Assembly: GCA_022818135.1 (NCBI GenBank)
Contig: JAFMSR010000008.1
Location: forward strand, 15,507,238 to 15,571,237
Direction: 5' to 3'
Source: Saxidomus purpurata
Taxonomy: Eukaryota; Mollusca; Bivalvia; Venerida; Veneridae
DNA: 64,000 nucleotides
This document shows positions 11,690 to 46,500 of this stretch, piece after piece. Under the pieces are notes generated by a model. The model ran no database searches. It saw only the letters and a list, made by a program, of their open reading frames with translations, and was not told where the DNA came from. The position numbers and the translations under genes were made by a program. Within the stretch, counting starts at the first letter, position 1. Each line of letters begins with the position of its first letter.

Positions 11690-11756
11690 ATGACTTTCGT
11701 GATTTACTTATGACGTAACGTTATAAACAATCTGACGTCACTTTCCCGAACACAGC
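11690..11756. repeat. Dispersed repeat shared in inverted sense with 60770-60840
   Basis: About 65 bp (GACTTTCGTGATTTACTTATG, then CGTTATAAACA, then GACGTCACTTTCCC) recur in reverse complement at about 60770-60840. It contains a palindromic GACGTCA (CRE-like) core. Confidence 0.5.
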
Positions 11757-11851
11757 ATCTGAAAAACGTTTGTTTTTATATTAAAATGCATCATTTCGAT
11801 AAGTTTGCATGTAAATAACTATTTTTAAGTGCAAGATGGTATGCAAGAAAA

Positions 11852-12002
11852 AGTTTCTACCATGAGATATTTGGTTCAGATGGAAATATCCGTCACCTCG
11901 GGAAACTGTTTCGCGGGAACTCGGCAGAGCCTCGTTCCCGCCAAAACAGTTACCCTCGGTGACGGATATTTCGATCTGAACCGCATGCTCATGGAAGAAA
12001 CT
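11852..12002. repeat. Long near-perfect palindrome (foldback)
   Basis: The 151 bp are almost wholly self-complementary. Arms of about 70 bp meet near 11927; the inner arm contains AAATATCCGTCACC and its complement GGTGACGGATATTT. An RNA or single strand here would form a long hairpin. Both strands have short open frames only because the palindrome lacks stops. Confidence 0.7.
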
Positions 12003-12019
12003 AATAATATTCCTATTAT

Positions 12020-13080
12020 CTAATGTTTTCAAGATAGGTCTCAATCAGTAGATGTACGTGTTATTACTTTTTGCTTTCTATCTTAACAAAAACTTTTTAG
12101 AATAAGATTTTTTGTTACTTAAGTTTGTGATACTAAAAAGTTTACTCATTTGCCCCAAAAGTGTCTTTATGTGAAAAAAGCCAGTTTGTTTGGTAGCCGA
12201 TTGTCAACTTCATGCTTGCCGGTCCCAGCAGTTTGTATGTTTCCGGGGAAGCATTCCAGAGGACAAAATTCTTTGTTAACATTTATAGCATACATGTAAC
12301 CTACTTTAAAATCAAAGATTTAACCTGCCATAATTTAAGATCCTCTTATTTTAAAACAAAATATTTTACAAGTCTTAAGAGAAATTTTGCAGACTTCTTT
12401 CTGGTCTTGTTGTCATTTGCATCGTGATGCTTTCCACTTTTGATGCGCTTCTTTGTGATTATACAAATTGTGATAAAATGGTATCAATCTGTTTCTAAAG
12501 TGAATTTTATTAACAAAATTCTTGTTTTACAGGTAATATCAATTGAACTTTATGTGCTCAAATGTATTAGTATGTTTTCATATAGTGTCATAAAATGATA
12601 ATCGTTTTTCTCTTTTATACTTTGTTATATATTAGTTTACAGCTAATGTTGTTAAATATCAGACGTCAAAAAGGGCCTCTTTTAGTTGAAAGGAGATACA
12701 GATGCAGATATAAAAGAATCGGGGTACCAGACCATAGCTCTTTACGAACTATGATAGATCCCTTGGTTCTTTTAAACGTGCACCTGTATGTGCGAGACTA
12801 TCCGCTTCCTGGTCTCTAAACCCAGCTCATCTCTAGATTCGTGAGAAACACGAAGTAGTGTTTATGAAATTTCTAGTGCTCCGGTTATTTTGAAACGAGA
12901 CATCTAAACACAGGTATTTTCTTTAAGACGCACACGATCGCGGATCCGTGATTATTTCATCAAGGATACAACACGTATCAAGATCCCTACAAGTCCGGAT
13001 TCTAGGCCCGTCTTATCAAAAGTCCGGATTCTATTTCTATGTTATACTGTGATACTTTTATCAAGATTGTAGTGCATTTT
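12020..13080. other. Intergenic upstream of beta-sarcoglycan
   Basis: No supported gene. The 5' untranslated exon(s) of the sarcoglycan gene may lie here or further upstream, but no start can be placed. Confidence 0.3.
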
Positions 13081-13101
13081 AGTAACCGATTCATTTTTCA
13101 G

Positions 13102-13486
13102 ATGATACATGCTAACACGGACACATAGGTCCGTGATGCTGAATACCGAATCATCAAGAAAACTGTTTAAAGGCGCACTGCAGAGTCACGATAAGAAATG
13201 TACGATATGTAACGGTACGGTACAGGTGAAAGGTACAGCATCCAGTCATATCACGTGCCTTTTGTGCTCTACATTTAGGAACGCCCACGAATTTACCAGT
13301 TGTGGTTTAGTGAACAACAACAACAACAAAATGTTAAATCCCTAGTCCCAAACGCAAACATATCCTTTACAAATTACATAGTATATTACGTGTACTTATG
13401 TGTCTGCTACAAGAATTTCAACACGACAACAGTTCAATCTCCTGACGGCATAGACGCTAATGTGTTCTCTGATTCCAGATTCTGAA
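13102..13486 (+). pseudogene. Possible frameshifted coding remnant, function unknown
   Basis: A CATTTTTCAG acceptor-like sequence ends at 13101. The frame from 13109 contains two CxxC pairs (KCTICN and TCLLCS) and runs through a CAACAACAA tract to a stop at 13345. A shift of one base at the tract continues as VPNANISFTNY...SPDGIDANVFSDS to a stop at 13485. The two halves read as one low-complexity-linked protein broken at a slippage-prone repeat. I do not recognise the family, and it may be chance. Confidence 0.25.
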
Positions 13487-13711
13487 AGTGAACAAGAAGA
13501 ACACAGTGTAAGATTCTCCTTCCGTTGAATCATGTATTGAATTTTAAAAAATGATATTCTTGTGCAGGGGTAATACCGCAGGAATTACAGTGTTGACATT
13601 GAGATTTATTCGTAATTTGTGGCAGGCATCAATACCATCAAACATTCGAAAGACCAAAGTAAAAATCGCAATTTTAACTCCATTTCAGGTAATACATGAG
13701 GTTGCTACATA

Positions 13712-34502
<20,791 letters not shown>

Positions 34503-36290
34503 TAAATGGAGTAGACAAAAATAGTCCTCATTTTGGAATGCTTTATAAAATAGTGTTTGTGTTTTATCAGTGAAATTGACAAGAAATACAATGTACTTAA
34601 TGAGTTAGCAGCAAGTCATTCTGCAAATGTGACTCGCGTAATTATGGATATACAGGCTGATCATGATCTGCACTGTTTGCTATTCAGCCAGTAGATTTTC
34701 AATAAATACCCTTCTAAATAGAAAAAATTATGTCCAAATAAAAAGATTTAAGATGGACATGTTCTTTTTAGAAATTAAGTAAGAAAAAGGTTTAACCCTA
34801 TAAATAATAACTATTTAAGTACAATTTTTATAACCAATGTATTTATATAACTTTGTTGTGCCAAAAATAGATGTATTCATTGTATCATTTTCATAGTAGA
34901 ATAGTTTTGTATTTTTACCTTACTGTAAGCGGGAATTTCTACCTTTGCAACCTTTACTAATTTTGCTGTTTTGTTGATACCGAGGATTGACCGCAAAACT
35001 GTAGTAACTTACATGACATAAAGGAATTATGACAGTCTTGCTGACAACTCTCGAATAGCATTTTACTGAGCTCCCCTCTGAACAGTAATCAACTCTGTCA
35101 AATTATTAGATGGACAGTTCCATTTTAGATATGTAGAAGGATCAGCATTGAAAGTGCCTTACAGTTAATTATAAAAAAGAAGCTTTCATTTCCAGTCGGT
35201 ATTTGCTACATATTTTTCATGTGAGTTTGGAGACAACTCAAATATTCATCAATAACATGGCCATGACAGAGGCTATCATAATATTCAGAGGAAATAAGTT
35301 TATGGACTTCAGAAAGGAAAAGCTAGCTAATCGAAAGTGCATACTGTTTAAAATGTACAAAATGTAACTATATAAATAAACGAAAATACATCTGAAAAAA
35401 AAGCTGAAACAGTATTTAGATTAAAGTTTCGGTATCTCTTTAAATACTCGACATAATATTATATAGATAATGAATTTACTTATAGAATAATGAACAATGT
35501 TGACTTCATTAAAAAGCATTGTCAGAAATTTACACTACAATCATGACTGATTCCTTCCTTGCTTAACTGGCTTAGGGAACGAGTTGTGTTAGAATAATGA
35601 TCTGAAAGTTAACAAAATGATCTCAAACAGATTAATGGTGCTACTTTGTATTGTTGAGGATTTTATTTGAATTTTTTAGTTTGTATGTACGTCCAGCCTG
35701 TTGATGTTTGTTAAAGCCTGACAGAATTTTGACACTTGATTGAATTTGATGTTTTTCTTACGCATTTTGGTCTTGTATCAAGTATTTATTTTACGTCTGT
35801 TGTAGGCACAAATTCTTGCAACTTTAATTGATTACTGTAAATGTCTGAGTCCTTGCACTCTGACTAGTACTTCCACCAAAAGAAGGGATTAAGGGATTTG
35901 TGAGGTCCTTTTCAGGACAGGATGTGATGTCTGGGTCAGGAGTCTGACGTCTATCCCTATATCATCCACGGCAACTTCCTTGAGCATTTTAGTATGGATA
36001 GATCAAGGTTACTTTTGCTGTTAGGGAAGTGGGATTATACATGCACATTGTAACATGTTTTAAACAGCCAAAATTGTATTGTATCTAATAATTATTGTTT
36101 TTTACCATATTGCAAGTGCCAAACTTTTTGTTGTTTAGGTTGTTTATAGTCCCGGCCTGCCAAACTTCTTGCCAGTATTTTTCATTAAAATTGTTATACT
36201 TGTTGTAAATGTGTTAGGTTTGTTTAAGGTCATTTGTGTCACCTCTACTTATTGAATCTTTGCGACTGTTTTCGTAGTATTAATTTTGTT
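34503..36290 (+). other. Probable SGCB 3' UTR and downstream sequence
   Basis: No ORF of interest. It contains the GATCATGATCTGCA repeat (34650-34800). Several AATAAA-like runs exist; the true cleavage site cannot be chosen. Confidence 0.35.
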
Positions 36291-36293
36291 TTT

Positions 36294-36810
36294 ATGCCAC
36301 CAAAAGTGGGTATATTAAAATCACACCGTCTGTCCGTCCCTGTGTCCGTCCTTAAATGTTTTTGTGTCCGGGCTGTAGCTTTGTCATGCATTGAAGGATT
36401 TTAAAATTACTTAGCACAAATGTACAGCACATCAAGATGATGTGTCGCGTGCAAGACTCGCGTCCCTGCCTCAAAGATAAAGGTCACACTTAGAGTTTAT
36501 AGGTAGTTGAATCCTGTACACACATTGATGTTCAGACTGTAATTTTGTCATGCATTGATTGATTTTAAAATAACTTATCACAAATGTTCAGCACATCATG
36601 ATGATGTGTCACATACAACACTCATAACCCTTATTAAAAGGTCAATGTCGCACTTAGAGTCTAAAACCTACGGAATCCTGTATGCATGGTAACTCTGTCA
36701 TACATGGAAGGATTTTAAGATTATATGGCACAATTGTTGAGCACATGGAGAGTACACAGACTGTGAGACTACTCTTTTTGGGACATTTGTCACTTATGAG
36801 CTGCTCTTGT
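36294..36810 (+). mobile_element. Hairpin-headed element, family C
   Basis: It starts with ATGCCACC...GGTGGGTAT-like pairing (ATGCCACCAAAAGTGGGTAT), then CCGTCTGTCCGTCC. Two to three degenerate units of about 190 bp follow (GTCATGCATTGA...GATGATGTGTC). It ends GAGCTGCTCTTGT. Confidence 0.55.
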
Positions 36811-37139
36811 TTAATCTACTTAAATAATAACTCTAGCAAGAGTTTAGTGTTGTATGTAATGTATTTTGTTTGTGTTGTAATCCCTTCAATAGTGTAAATT
36901 GGGTAATTTGCATGTGAAGAAAATAACGTGATTTTTGAGCAGACAGACTTATTCGCGAATTTTAAATTGGTGAAAGATGAATTCTGTAATAGTACATCTA
37001 TGTGAAATGAAACTATTGTGAGATGTTAAAATTATCAAAAGTAGGAAATTTGCGAAAATAGCAAAAATTATATCGTCAAGAATATCGCCATATTCGCATA
37101 CCAAAAGTATGCAGATTTTGTCTGGATAACATACATTGG

Positions 37140-38140
37140 ACTTTCGTTTTTACAAAAATACTATTGCTGGGTTATCACTGCATTGAGACATTACGTGTCC
37201 AATGTTGCCTTTTGCCATGTGGGTTTGGTCAAACTGTAGATTCTTAGCCATGAAAAAAAATATTCCTTAACTATAGGGGTCCTAAAAACTGGAATGGTCA
37301 ATGAAATCCTTGAGTCTCCTTCTAAATGTAGACCAACAAGGTCTAAGGCTAATGTTATATTGAAGTAGCATGTGGCATTGTCTAGTGGACCTCTACCAAG
37401 ATTCGTTCAAAAAACAACATTCCTTGAACCCTGGGCCATGTTGATGACACTTTCGGGTTTTTTGCATAGGCTTATACAGTTGTTAAAAATTCTTTCCATG
37501 CAAAAATCTTCTTGCAATGGCACGAATTTGAAAATCTTCTCTGGGCCAACATTGGCCTAGAGCTTAGATATTTAGCATGTAGCATGGCCTAGTAGACTCC
37601 TCATAGTTTGTTCAAATTATGACCCCTGGGGTCAATACTGGCCTGGCCCAGGAGGTCACTTATTTTACAAAGACATATATAGGAAAACCTATGTGGTATG
37701 ATACCACATTGTCTTGTTAGGTCTTTACCATCTACTTTGGTCAAGTGCCTCTACCAAGATTGGGTCAAAATTATGACCACAATCATCAGGCAAGTGGACT
37801 TGTATTCAGGTGAGCAATAGAGGGCCATCATGGCCCTCTTGTTCCCAATAATGCTAAAATTAGTTTGCTGGATTATTCAATGACCGCATTGGGACATCAT
37901 GTGTCCAATGATTGGCCTGGTTTGCACAAAAGAACATGGGTTTGTTTGGCTGTGATACTGTCTACTTGCCAGTTGCAACTTAGCCATGAAAAGAAAGTAA
38001 TACCTTAACAATAGGCTAGGAGGATGTCCTTAAATTTAACTGGAACGGTCCATGAGATACTTAGAGCCTTCATATTTCTATTTATAAAATGTAGGGCTGA
38101 CTGCAATACATGTACTAGCTGGTCTAATGTTATATTGAAA
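37140..38140 (+). repeat. Direct duplication flanking a family B element
   Basis: About 37140-37365 and 37868-38140 are diverged direct copies. Both contain CATTGRGACATYA...GTGTCCAATG, TTAGCCATGAAAA and CTAATGTTATATTGAA. A 5'-truncated family B element ending CTCTTGT at 37842 lies between them. Confidence 0.55.
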
Positions 38141-38539
38141 CGGAGGCAGGTGGTACATTGTTTTAGGTTTGTGCTTGATTGATACATCTAAAGCCTACAA
38201 GTGTCGGCATGAGCAACTTTTATGTCATTGCAGTGGTCTTGTTTGTAAGTGTTGTGACCCAATTTGCTTAGTTTCTATTTGCTTTTTGTATACGTTATAC
38301 TTCTCTTTATTTTTAAATAAAACGTTTTTACCAAGGAGTGTGTACTTATCTCTTTACAAAATTTAGTTTGTTCATAAAATGTTCACAAGTTTTTGGAAAT
38401 GATGGATTTGTCATAAACTCATTCATTGCTGTACAATTGTTTGGTTTGATTGTGATAGATTTGGTAAATAGCATAACCCATATTGTACATAGTAAGACCA
38501 AGTTATTGTGATGATTTGGATATTGGCAATAACATATTG

Positions 38540-38770
38540 ATGCAGTCAAGTTTGGGGAAATGATAGATTCTGGTCATAAATATTGATGCCAACTTCTGTG
38601 TGATAGATTCATCAGATCTGGCCATAAATTTTCATGCTAACTTTGGTCATGATTGATTTACAGGCCAATATTAATATTGACTGCCCAATTGTGATGATTG
38701 ATTTGGCCTTTAATATTGATGCTAAGTTTGGTGATGATTGATTTAGACATAAATATTTATGCTATATATT
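38540..38770 (+). repeat. Degenerate tandem repeat, about 55 bp
   Basis: Four to five copies of a unit with GATGATTGATTTGG and ATAAATATTGATGC. Non-coding. Confidence 0.5.
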
Positions 38771-38999
38771 TGGTTGGTGTTTATTGATTAACAGTTGCTC
38801 AAGTTACAGAAATGACTGTCAGTTTAATCAAAATTTGATCAATGAAGGGCCATAACTGAAGCGACTGTATTGAGCAGGTTGGATATTTATCTTGACCTAG
38901 AGAATTTTGTGTCCCAAGTTTCATTACAATTGAATACGTGTATATAACAATAAGAACAGACAAAAAGGGTGATGAATGCACATATGCATGAAATAAGGC

Positions 39000-41160
39000 C
39001 TACCATTACTATATCCAATCGCCTTTGGTGGGAGATACGGTAATTGCAAGTTGCCATTCTTTGTTATTAAGAAAATAAGTAACAATGAACAATTATTTTT
39101 TATTTATAATCAACAATATAAATCAATATTCAATATATCAAATAAAACATGTTTAAAGTGTATAAGTACCATTGTTACAAATTGGTATATCATAATGTCA
39201 TATACATGTTAAAATGGTTCCTATTAACAAAGAACAGTGTACAGTTTTGGTAAATCTACAGGTATAATACTTGTATTGCACATTTTAATTCAAAACATTA
39301 AATCAACATTCCAATGCTGTAAATCAATTCTATTTGCGAGAACTTATTTTCGCAGGTTTTTTTCCTCAAAATTATGGTGTCCATTAAAAAATCATATTTT
39401 TTTCATGACAACCAGTATTAATCATAGATGTTTGATGACAATGACATCATATCCACCCAGAATTTACTAAAATAAGGAATGTAAGTTGTACAAATAACAA
39501 CAAAAATGTTAAGTGAAGTTGTACATCAATCACTTAAATCATACTGGTTTTACGGTAATTATCAAAATGACAATGGTACAAGTCACATGTACATAATATT
39601 ATATTATGTTACTTGACCAGCCAAAGCTCAAAGGAAACTCATTTTTGAAGACGTAAGCCAAGATTTGAGTCTGTACTGTATAGTTACTTCGCCTTGTTAA
39701 GAACACCTTGGCCTACTTGGCCATTGACTAGAATAACAATACAATCAGGTCAGGGTACATACAGACTACAGACAGTAAAATAAAGTTGTTTTTTTTTCAA
39801 GTTCAGAAGTACGAATGAAGGAACAAAAAATAGTAGTAAAGCATTCTCAAAGTCTAGTAAAAGGATAAATTGTATTTTGTTTGCACTACAAGAAATCATC
39901 TTCTACATACTAAAGGATTGGGGGCCTGGATTTTTTTACGCAAGATATAATATAGGTTAACTTTTTTCTTGTGCCTTGTTAAGGAAATCTTACTGTTGAT
40001 GAAACACTTTTAAAGGACTTGTGCAATTTCAAGCACTTTTCAAGAGCTGTTTGAACACTGTTTAACTATCACAACTGCAAATTTATAAACTTAGGCTAAA
40101 GAAAAGGAATGTTACATTAGTTATACATCCCTGATTAATATGATAATAAAGGTACACCCGTATGATTGTTTAAAATTGTAGTTCACAAGATGATGTAGCC
40201 CAGTTTGTCTTGCATCCTCAGTTTGATATACTAAGGGCTAGACAAAATGAAGATCAGGTACATGGGAAAGTTAGACCCACTAGGTCTTGAGACATTGACC
40301 TATAACCCATTTGATTCCAAAATGAAGTACACCTCATTTGAATTCAAACAAATGTATTATACATCTTACCAAAACTATAGTTATCATAAAACTGTATATT
40401 TTTTAGGTATATGGTGACAGGGGTTGAACACATATTCATGTTTTTTGGATAAATTATGTACTATACTGAAACAAGAAATCTAACTCACAACAAACCTGAA
40501 GTGTATGTTTACTAATGCAGTAAGAGTGGATGAACCCGTGTAAATGAAACACTTCTACATGCATTTTTGGCGGAAAGACCACAACCTAAATAAGATTATT
40601 TTAAGTTAAACCATAAGTTTTTCCTGAAAAGTATGGTAACAGCTACCACCACATACAAAGTATTGAATGATAAATTCAACGCTGCTCAAATTGGGTGACA
40701 TTTATTGGCGAGATATACAATTCAGGTTTGTTGTAAGTCAGATCCCTTGTTGAAGTATACATAGTCTAACCAAAGAACATGGATGTGTGTGAAACCCATG
40801 TAGTATATGGTATGAAGTTAAAATCAGAGGCAGAAAAAACAAATCCAGCAATTACTACAGCCAGAGTCAAAATTGATGTCTATTTAATACCAACCATCTT
40901 GAGGATAAAATCAATTCAACATTTTAAGACTTGATCATTAGAAACAACCTTAAAGAGTGGTACAAATTATTTTTTTTAGGTCCGTATTTTCCATAGCTGC
41001 AAGGTTCATTAGTTGAATGATCTATTATATCACAAACAAAAGAAATTTAGCAACATTTCTACTGAAAGGGTTTTCCATTCTCAAAAATTTGCCAATTACA
41101 CTTTAGTTAATAGCAATTAGCTTCCCAACAGTGGTCTTTGTTCACAAGTTCGACTGTGCA

Positions 41161-41205
<45 letters not shown>

Positions 41206-43430
41206 TACTGATATTTAAACAGTGGTCATAAAGCAACCTGCTTTAAAAGGTGTTTTTTATTATTCACATCAAAGGGGCTCTTAATTGATTTACTGGTCGC
41301 ACACAATTAGCCTTGTGAGAGAGGTGACCCGGAGTAAACAGTCCCTTACTTTTGGAATTCAGAACTAACCTCACACAAAAATATCAATTTTGGGTGCCGG
41401 GTACACCTGCACTTATCAGCTTATTTCACTGTATCCAAGATTGCAGGATTAATAGAGATTTGATTAGTTATAGGAAACTTTATACTTTAAAATGTGGCTG
41501 TATAAGAAAACTTGATAATCTAATAACTTTAAAGACTGAAAGGTTTTGTTGGGTATGTCAACATTACAGAGCCTTATATACCTCGGGCTGTTGCTCATAT
41601 ATTAATACAATATTAATTTTAAACAAAAAAAACAACATTATAACAAAAAAATAAAAATACAGTAAAACCTGTGTCAAGCAGACAGCCAAGGAATGCATAA
41701 AGATACTATCTACAGTTGGTGGCCACTTAATTCAGGTGTATCTCGTAGAAAAAAGGTCGATGGAGATGCATGAAACATAACTGCTTCAAGTGTGTCAATT
41801 CTTAATAGAGATGGCCGCTAACAAAGGTTCAACTTTTTCATGAAACTTTATTACTTTTGATTTATTCTTGTCTAGAGACATCAGTTAAGTAAAAATGCTT
41901 AAAAAAAAAAAAAAAAAAATGAATGATGTATAGCAGGGATGTCACTGAAAATATACAAAAAGATGCAGTAGAATCTCTTACAATTTTTTTTAACTTTTAA
42001 AAGCAATATTTGAAACTATACATGGAATGTTTTGAAAGCCTGGTGGCCAGATGGTGAATGCCCTATGCCTGCAAACCAAATACATTGTACAACTAAAACA
42101 AATTGTGACCGTGGAATCAAGTTAAAAAAAAACTTGTGTTTGGCACTAATTTTGGGTAGAAATAGGTACATCACAAATACTTATAGCAGTCTACCATGTA
42201 AATAACATTCAACATTTGAAAACTTGTGAAAGTTTTTCACCTACATGTATGCCAAAGTGAAATGCCTTATAATCACATATTCAAGTAAAAATAGTAATTG
42301 GTGGGACAAAGTATAGCTGAAAGTAAAAAAAGTATTTCTTAAGACAGTTTATACTGAAACAGATTTAAAACTACAATTATACCTTGTACTTTGTAGATTT
42401 TTGGCATATGGAATCTGCATAAAAAGTATAAAAGAACATGTAAATGTGTGTGTACCAGTACACATGCACTGTATATTGATTAAAAATATTCACCTACTGG
42501 TATAAATATGTCATAAAAATTAAACATCAATTGGAATGTATTTAACAATAACATATACAATGTAAATCATTGTTGAACTATAAAGTTACATTAACAAGGA
42601 CACAGTTATTTTGTCATTTCAGATAGTTGTTATCAGGAAAGCTGTTCCTTCAAAAACAGTTTATTTGCCAGCTCCAAATTTCATCTCTGGCTTCTTTCAT
42701 CTCAACTTTAAATTAGTAACTGTTAAGAATTCTGAATGTATTCCACATTATGATAATAATTTCTAATATTTTTACTCCAATTTTAAATGACAATTTGTTA
42801 AAATAATTAGATCTGGCCTTAAGAAATAATGATATTGTAAAACAACAAAGAAATTGCACATTTGAGTACCTAAATATTGCCTGTACTGCAAAGTACTTAT
42901 TTTAATGGGACTGAAAATGCTTGAAGCTTTTGACTATCAGCTATGATTAAGACGTACTTTGCCTTTCTGACAACTTTTTATGTGTAAAGCATATATGACA
43001 GGTCTACAGATTATTCCAGGAGACTTCTGACATTCTATGATGCAAGTTTTAGTGAAATTTGTCTTCTGAATTCAAAGTTAAAATACTGGAATTTTTGATG
43101 ATTTTTCTTTAAAACAAATTTGTGTTTCTGATCTTCTGGTTTTTCATGAAACTGCCCAATTATTAAAAGTTAAATCTCCTTGAAATCTGTAATGGATAAA
43201 ACCAGCAGTGTGGAAAAGACTTCACAGATGTGCAGGCTACTCTGGTCCATACATACATGTGACCAATCACAAAAGGTCTACCACTGAATTTTGTTACAGT
43301 CTGACAGAGTTTAAGTCTCCATTAATTTGAAGCATTATATTTAATTTAAAGCCTTTTTTGCTATTTTAAACAGTCCCACTTAATCAAGTTCAGTTACAGT
43401 TCAACAGATATCCAGTAAATTGACTTGGCA
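39000..43430 (-). other. AT-rich stretch downstream of the sorting nexin gene
   Basis: No coding exon found on either strand. The region could include a long sorting nexin 3' UTR. It contains 43 consecutive C at 41163-41205, a run of 20 A near 41899 and a possible ACAGTAAAACCTGT-type TIR element at about 41659-41838. Confidence 0.3.
41163..41205. repeat. Poly-C run, 43 bp
   Basis: Uninterrupted C. Length is likely unreliable. Confidence 0.9.
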
Positions 43431-43571
43431 CTATTCCTCAGACTGCTTCAGAACTGTCATAGTTTTTGCTAGTAACGTGTACGTATCTCTAGCCGTCTTT
43501 ATTTGAGACTCGGCAAAGGCGACCAGTCCGTCCTGATAGGCGAGCATTCTTGCTTGAAGAAACAATTTCAG
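43431..43571 (-). CDS. Sorting nexin exon 14 (last)
   Basis: 46 codons plus TAG (43433-43431), acceptor AATTTCAG. It encodes the final BAR helix with FAESQIKTARDTYTLLAK (SNX6 MSELEIKHARNNVSLLQ). Confidence 0.88.
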   Translation of the reverse strand: MKLFLQARMLAYQDGLVAFAESQIKTARDTYTLLAKTMTVLKQSEE

Positions 43572-46500
43572 CTGAAATTTGGTACAATCACAATAGTCAG
43601 TAAAGTGCATATTACATATTTATTCTGTTCAAATTCTGTATGTTTTGTGCTAAAAACGGCATAGTATTGCAGTCAGACAATGCGCAGGTTGGTATCTTTT
43701 TAAGCTGGCTGTGTAATTGTCAATGATGTGAATGACGGATCCAGTTACAAAAAGAAATTCACATTAATTGCAGTTAAATATGTTTTGTTCACAGTGGTAC
43801 TGTAACATGATTTGTAAAAAGGTATCAAATAAACGAAATGCTATTTTTATCCATTGAAAGAACGTTTTTCTCTTGTAATTGTAACAGGAGCACACTCAAG
43901 GCTCCATCTTTCATGTCATCTGTGACTTTTTTTTATGAGTTTCTCATATGAAACATAGATAAAAGGTGGTAAAAATTTGGGAATGGTGGCTCAATAAACT
44001 AATGTCACAAAACAAAATCACATATTTTTTATTTCATTTCTATAAGGAGCTGTATTGCTTAATGTCTATATTATTACTGATGAATTTATAAAAACATTTT
44101 CTCACACCAGTCTAAAATCTTTTTTGTTTGATTTGCCAATCACATTCAGCCAATCAGAAGTAAGAAATTTTAGACTGGGTCCAGTTAAAAGAAAATATTT
44201 CAGGCCCTTATCAGCCTAACCAATGAAAAGTAACACTCTTGGTTTGTCCTGTCCAAGATCAAATCATTCAGGTCTTCAAATTTCAGAAACACAGAATGGT
44301 GTTTTACCCAAAACCTTTCAGTTTTTTCATAAAAATGCAAAAGTTCCATTCTTTTGGTAAAAGCAGAAGACATTTACTTACTTCCCTTCTTGCATTATCA
44401 CAACACATTTCATATTTAGTCTCTGCAGCGTGTTTTGCATCTTCAGCCTACAGAAAAGAAATTACACACAAATGTACATTTGTAAGACCAATAATAGATG
44501 GTGAAAGAACTGTCATACTCATTTCATGAAATTCAATATTATTTTGGGTAGAGCCATTTTGGAATTCAAAGACTTAGTCAGTATGATTTAGATTTATCAA
44601 AATATAGATAACAGGTTTTTGTTCGGGTGCCATATTGAAGGATGGTGTACAAAATAATTGCATCCCCTCTATAAAAGTGACACACTTTGGAATGTGACAT
44701 ACAGTGAGTCAGCAAAATTCATTCTATGAGCCTAAGTAAAATTAACACCTTGACACTACAGCGTATCAATAACCAGTGCAGAGCATAACTGGCCAATATG
44801 TCAACATATTATAACTTGTGCTCCCGGCATATAATTATTGGTACTGTTTAAGTTGTAAGATGACAAGTCCTTTTTAGAAATTCAGTGGGATAAGAATAAA
44901 ATGTAAGCAGTATTGTCACTGTAAAAAAAATATGCAAAACATGTCTGTTTTATACATGATTATTACATTGTATACAAACTTCTAAAATGCCGGAAAACTT
45001 TACTCAGTGAAAAATATGAACAATAAAGAGCGAGATCTTTTTCAGCCTTTGTGGACGCAAACTGGTATGTTCTTATTGGAAGCAAACTATAAAGGCAGCT
45101 TTAAAATATTGATGGTCAACTCTATTTTTTAAAAAGAAAATTAAAATGTTTTGATTTTTTTAAAGCTTAGATTTCACATCAATCTCATAAAAGCTTAAGA
45201 AAAACTGTGCAAAGTCATAATTATACCAAGCATTCTTTTTTATTAAAACACCTTTACGTTCAATTACTCTTTAAACTCTGAACTTACAGCTTTTCTTTTA
45301 GCTGGTTTGGCCTTGTCTAATTGTTTGTTGGCATCTTCGTAATCTACTAACAAGCACGTTCTTCTGAATAACATGTCCTGTAAACAAACAAAATAAGGAA
45401 TACAGACTAACCTTCCCAAACAACACCTCCTTCGTGCAACAACCTCTCTGAAAAACAACACATTTTCTTTCCCTTTGTGTCAGTTATATAAGGAATTGAC
45501 CTCACCACAATAACACATTTCCACAACAAACACATTTCTGTGTTCCCAAGGGTGTTTACTCCCAAGAGGTTGTACTGTACTATGAAAACCAAGGACCTAC
45601 ATACACATATGTTTTTTTGGTCCTATTTTTATTTAAATTTGTTAGCAACAAGTGAAATCAATTACTCTTTGTCATGGAGAAACTGTTATGGAGAAAATTA
45701 AATTAAATTTTAAAACTACAGCTAGCACTGAAGGTGGCAAATACCTCAAATCGTTGCCTTAAAGTGACCATCATAATTTTACAAACAAGAGGGCCAAGAT
45801 GGCCCTATATCGCTCACCTTGGTACAAGTCCACTTGCCTGGTGGAAGATCACTAGATAATGTTATATACCAAATAAGTTTTCCTATATACGCCTTTGTAA
45901 AACAAATGATCCCCCCCCCCGGGCAAGGTCAATTTTGACCCCAGGGGCATAATTTGAACAAACTTTAAAGAGGTCTACTTGGCAATGCTACATGCCAAAT
46001 ATCTAAGCTCTAGGCCTTGTGGTTTCAGAGAAGAAGATTTTTAAAGTTTTTACTATATATTCCTATGCAAAATTAAGTGACCCCCGGTGCGGGGTCAATT
46101 TTGACCCGGGGGTCATAATTTGAACAATATTGGTAGAGGTCCACTAGCCAATGCTACATGCCAAATATCTAAGCTCTAGGCCTTGTGGTTTCAGAGAAGA
46201 AGATTTTTAAAGTTTTTACTATATAAGCCTATGTAAAACTAAGTGACCCCCGGTGCCGGGTCAATTTTGATCCGGGGCTCATAATTTGAACAATCTTGGT
46301 AGAGGTCCACTAGCCAATGCTACATGCCAAATATCTAAGCTCTAGGCCTTGTGGTTTCTGAGAAGAAGATTTTTTAAGTTTTTACTATATATTCCTATGC
46401 AAAACTAAGTGACCCCGGTGCGGGTCAATTTTGACGGGGTCAAAATTTGAACTTATTGGTAGAGGTCCACTAGCCAATGCTACATGCCAAATATCTAAGC

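Noticed and set aside
41352..41654. 100-codon plus-strand ORF
   Set aside because: No recognised motif, it ends in an A-rich low-complexity tail, and no splice context supports it.
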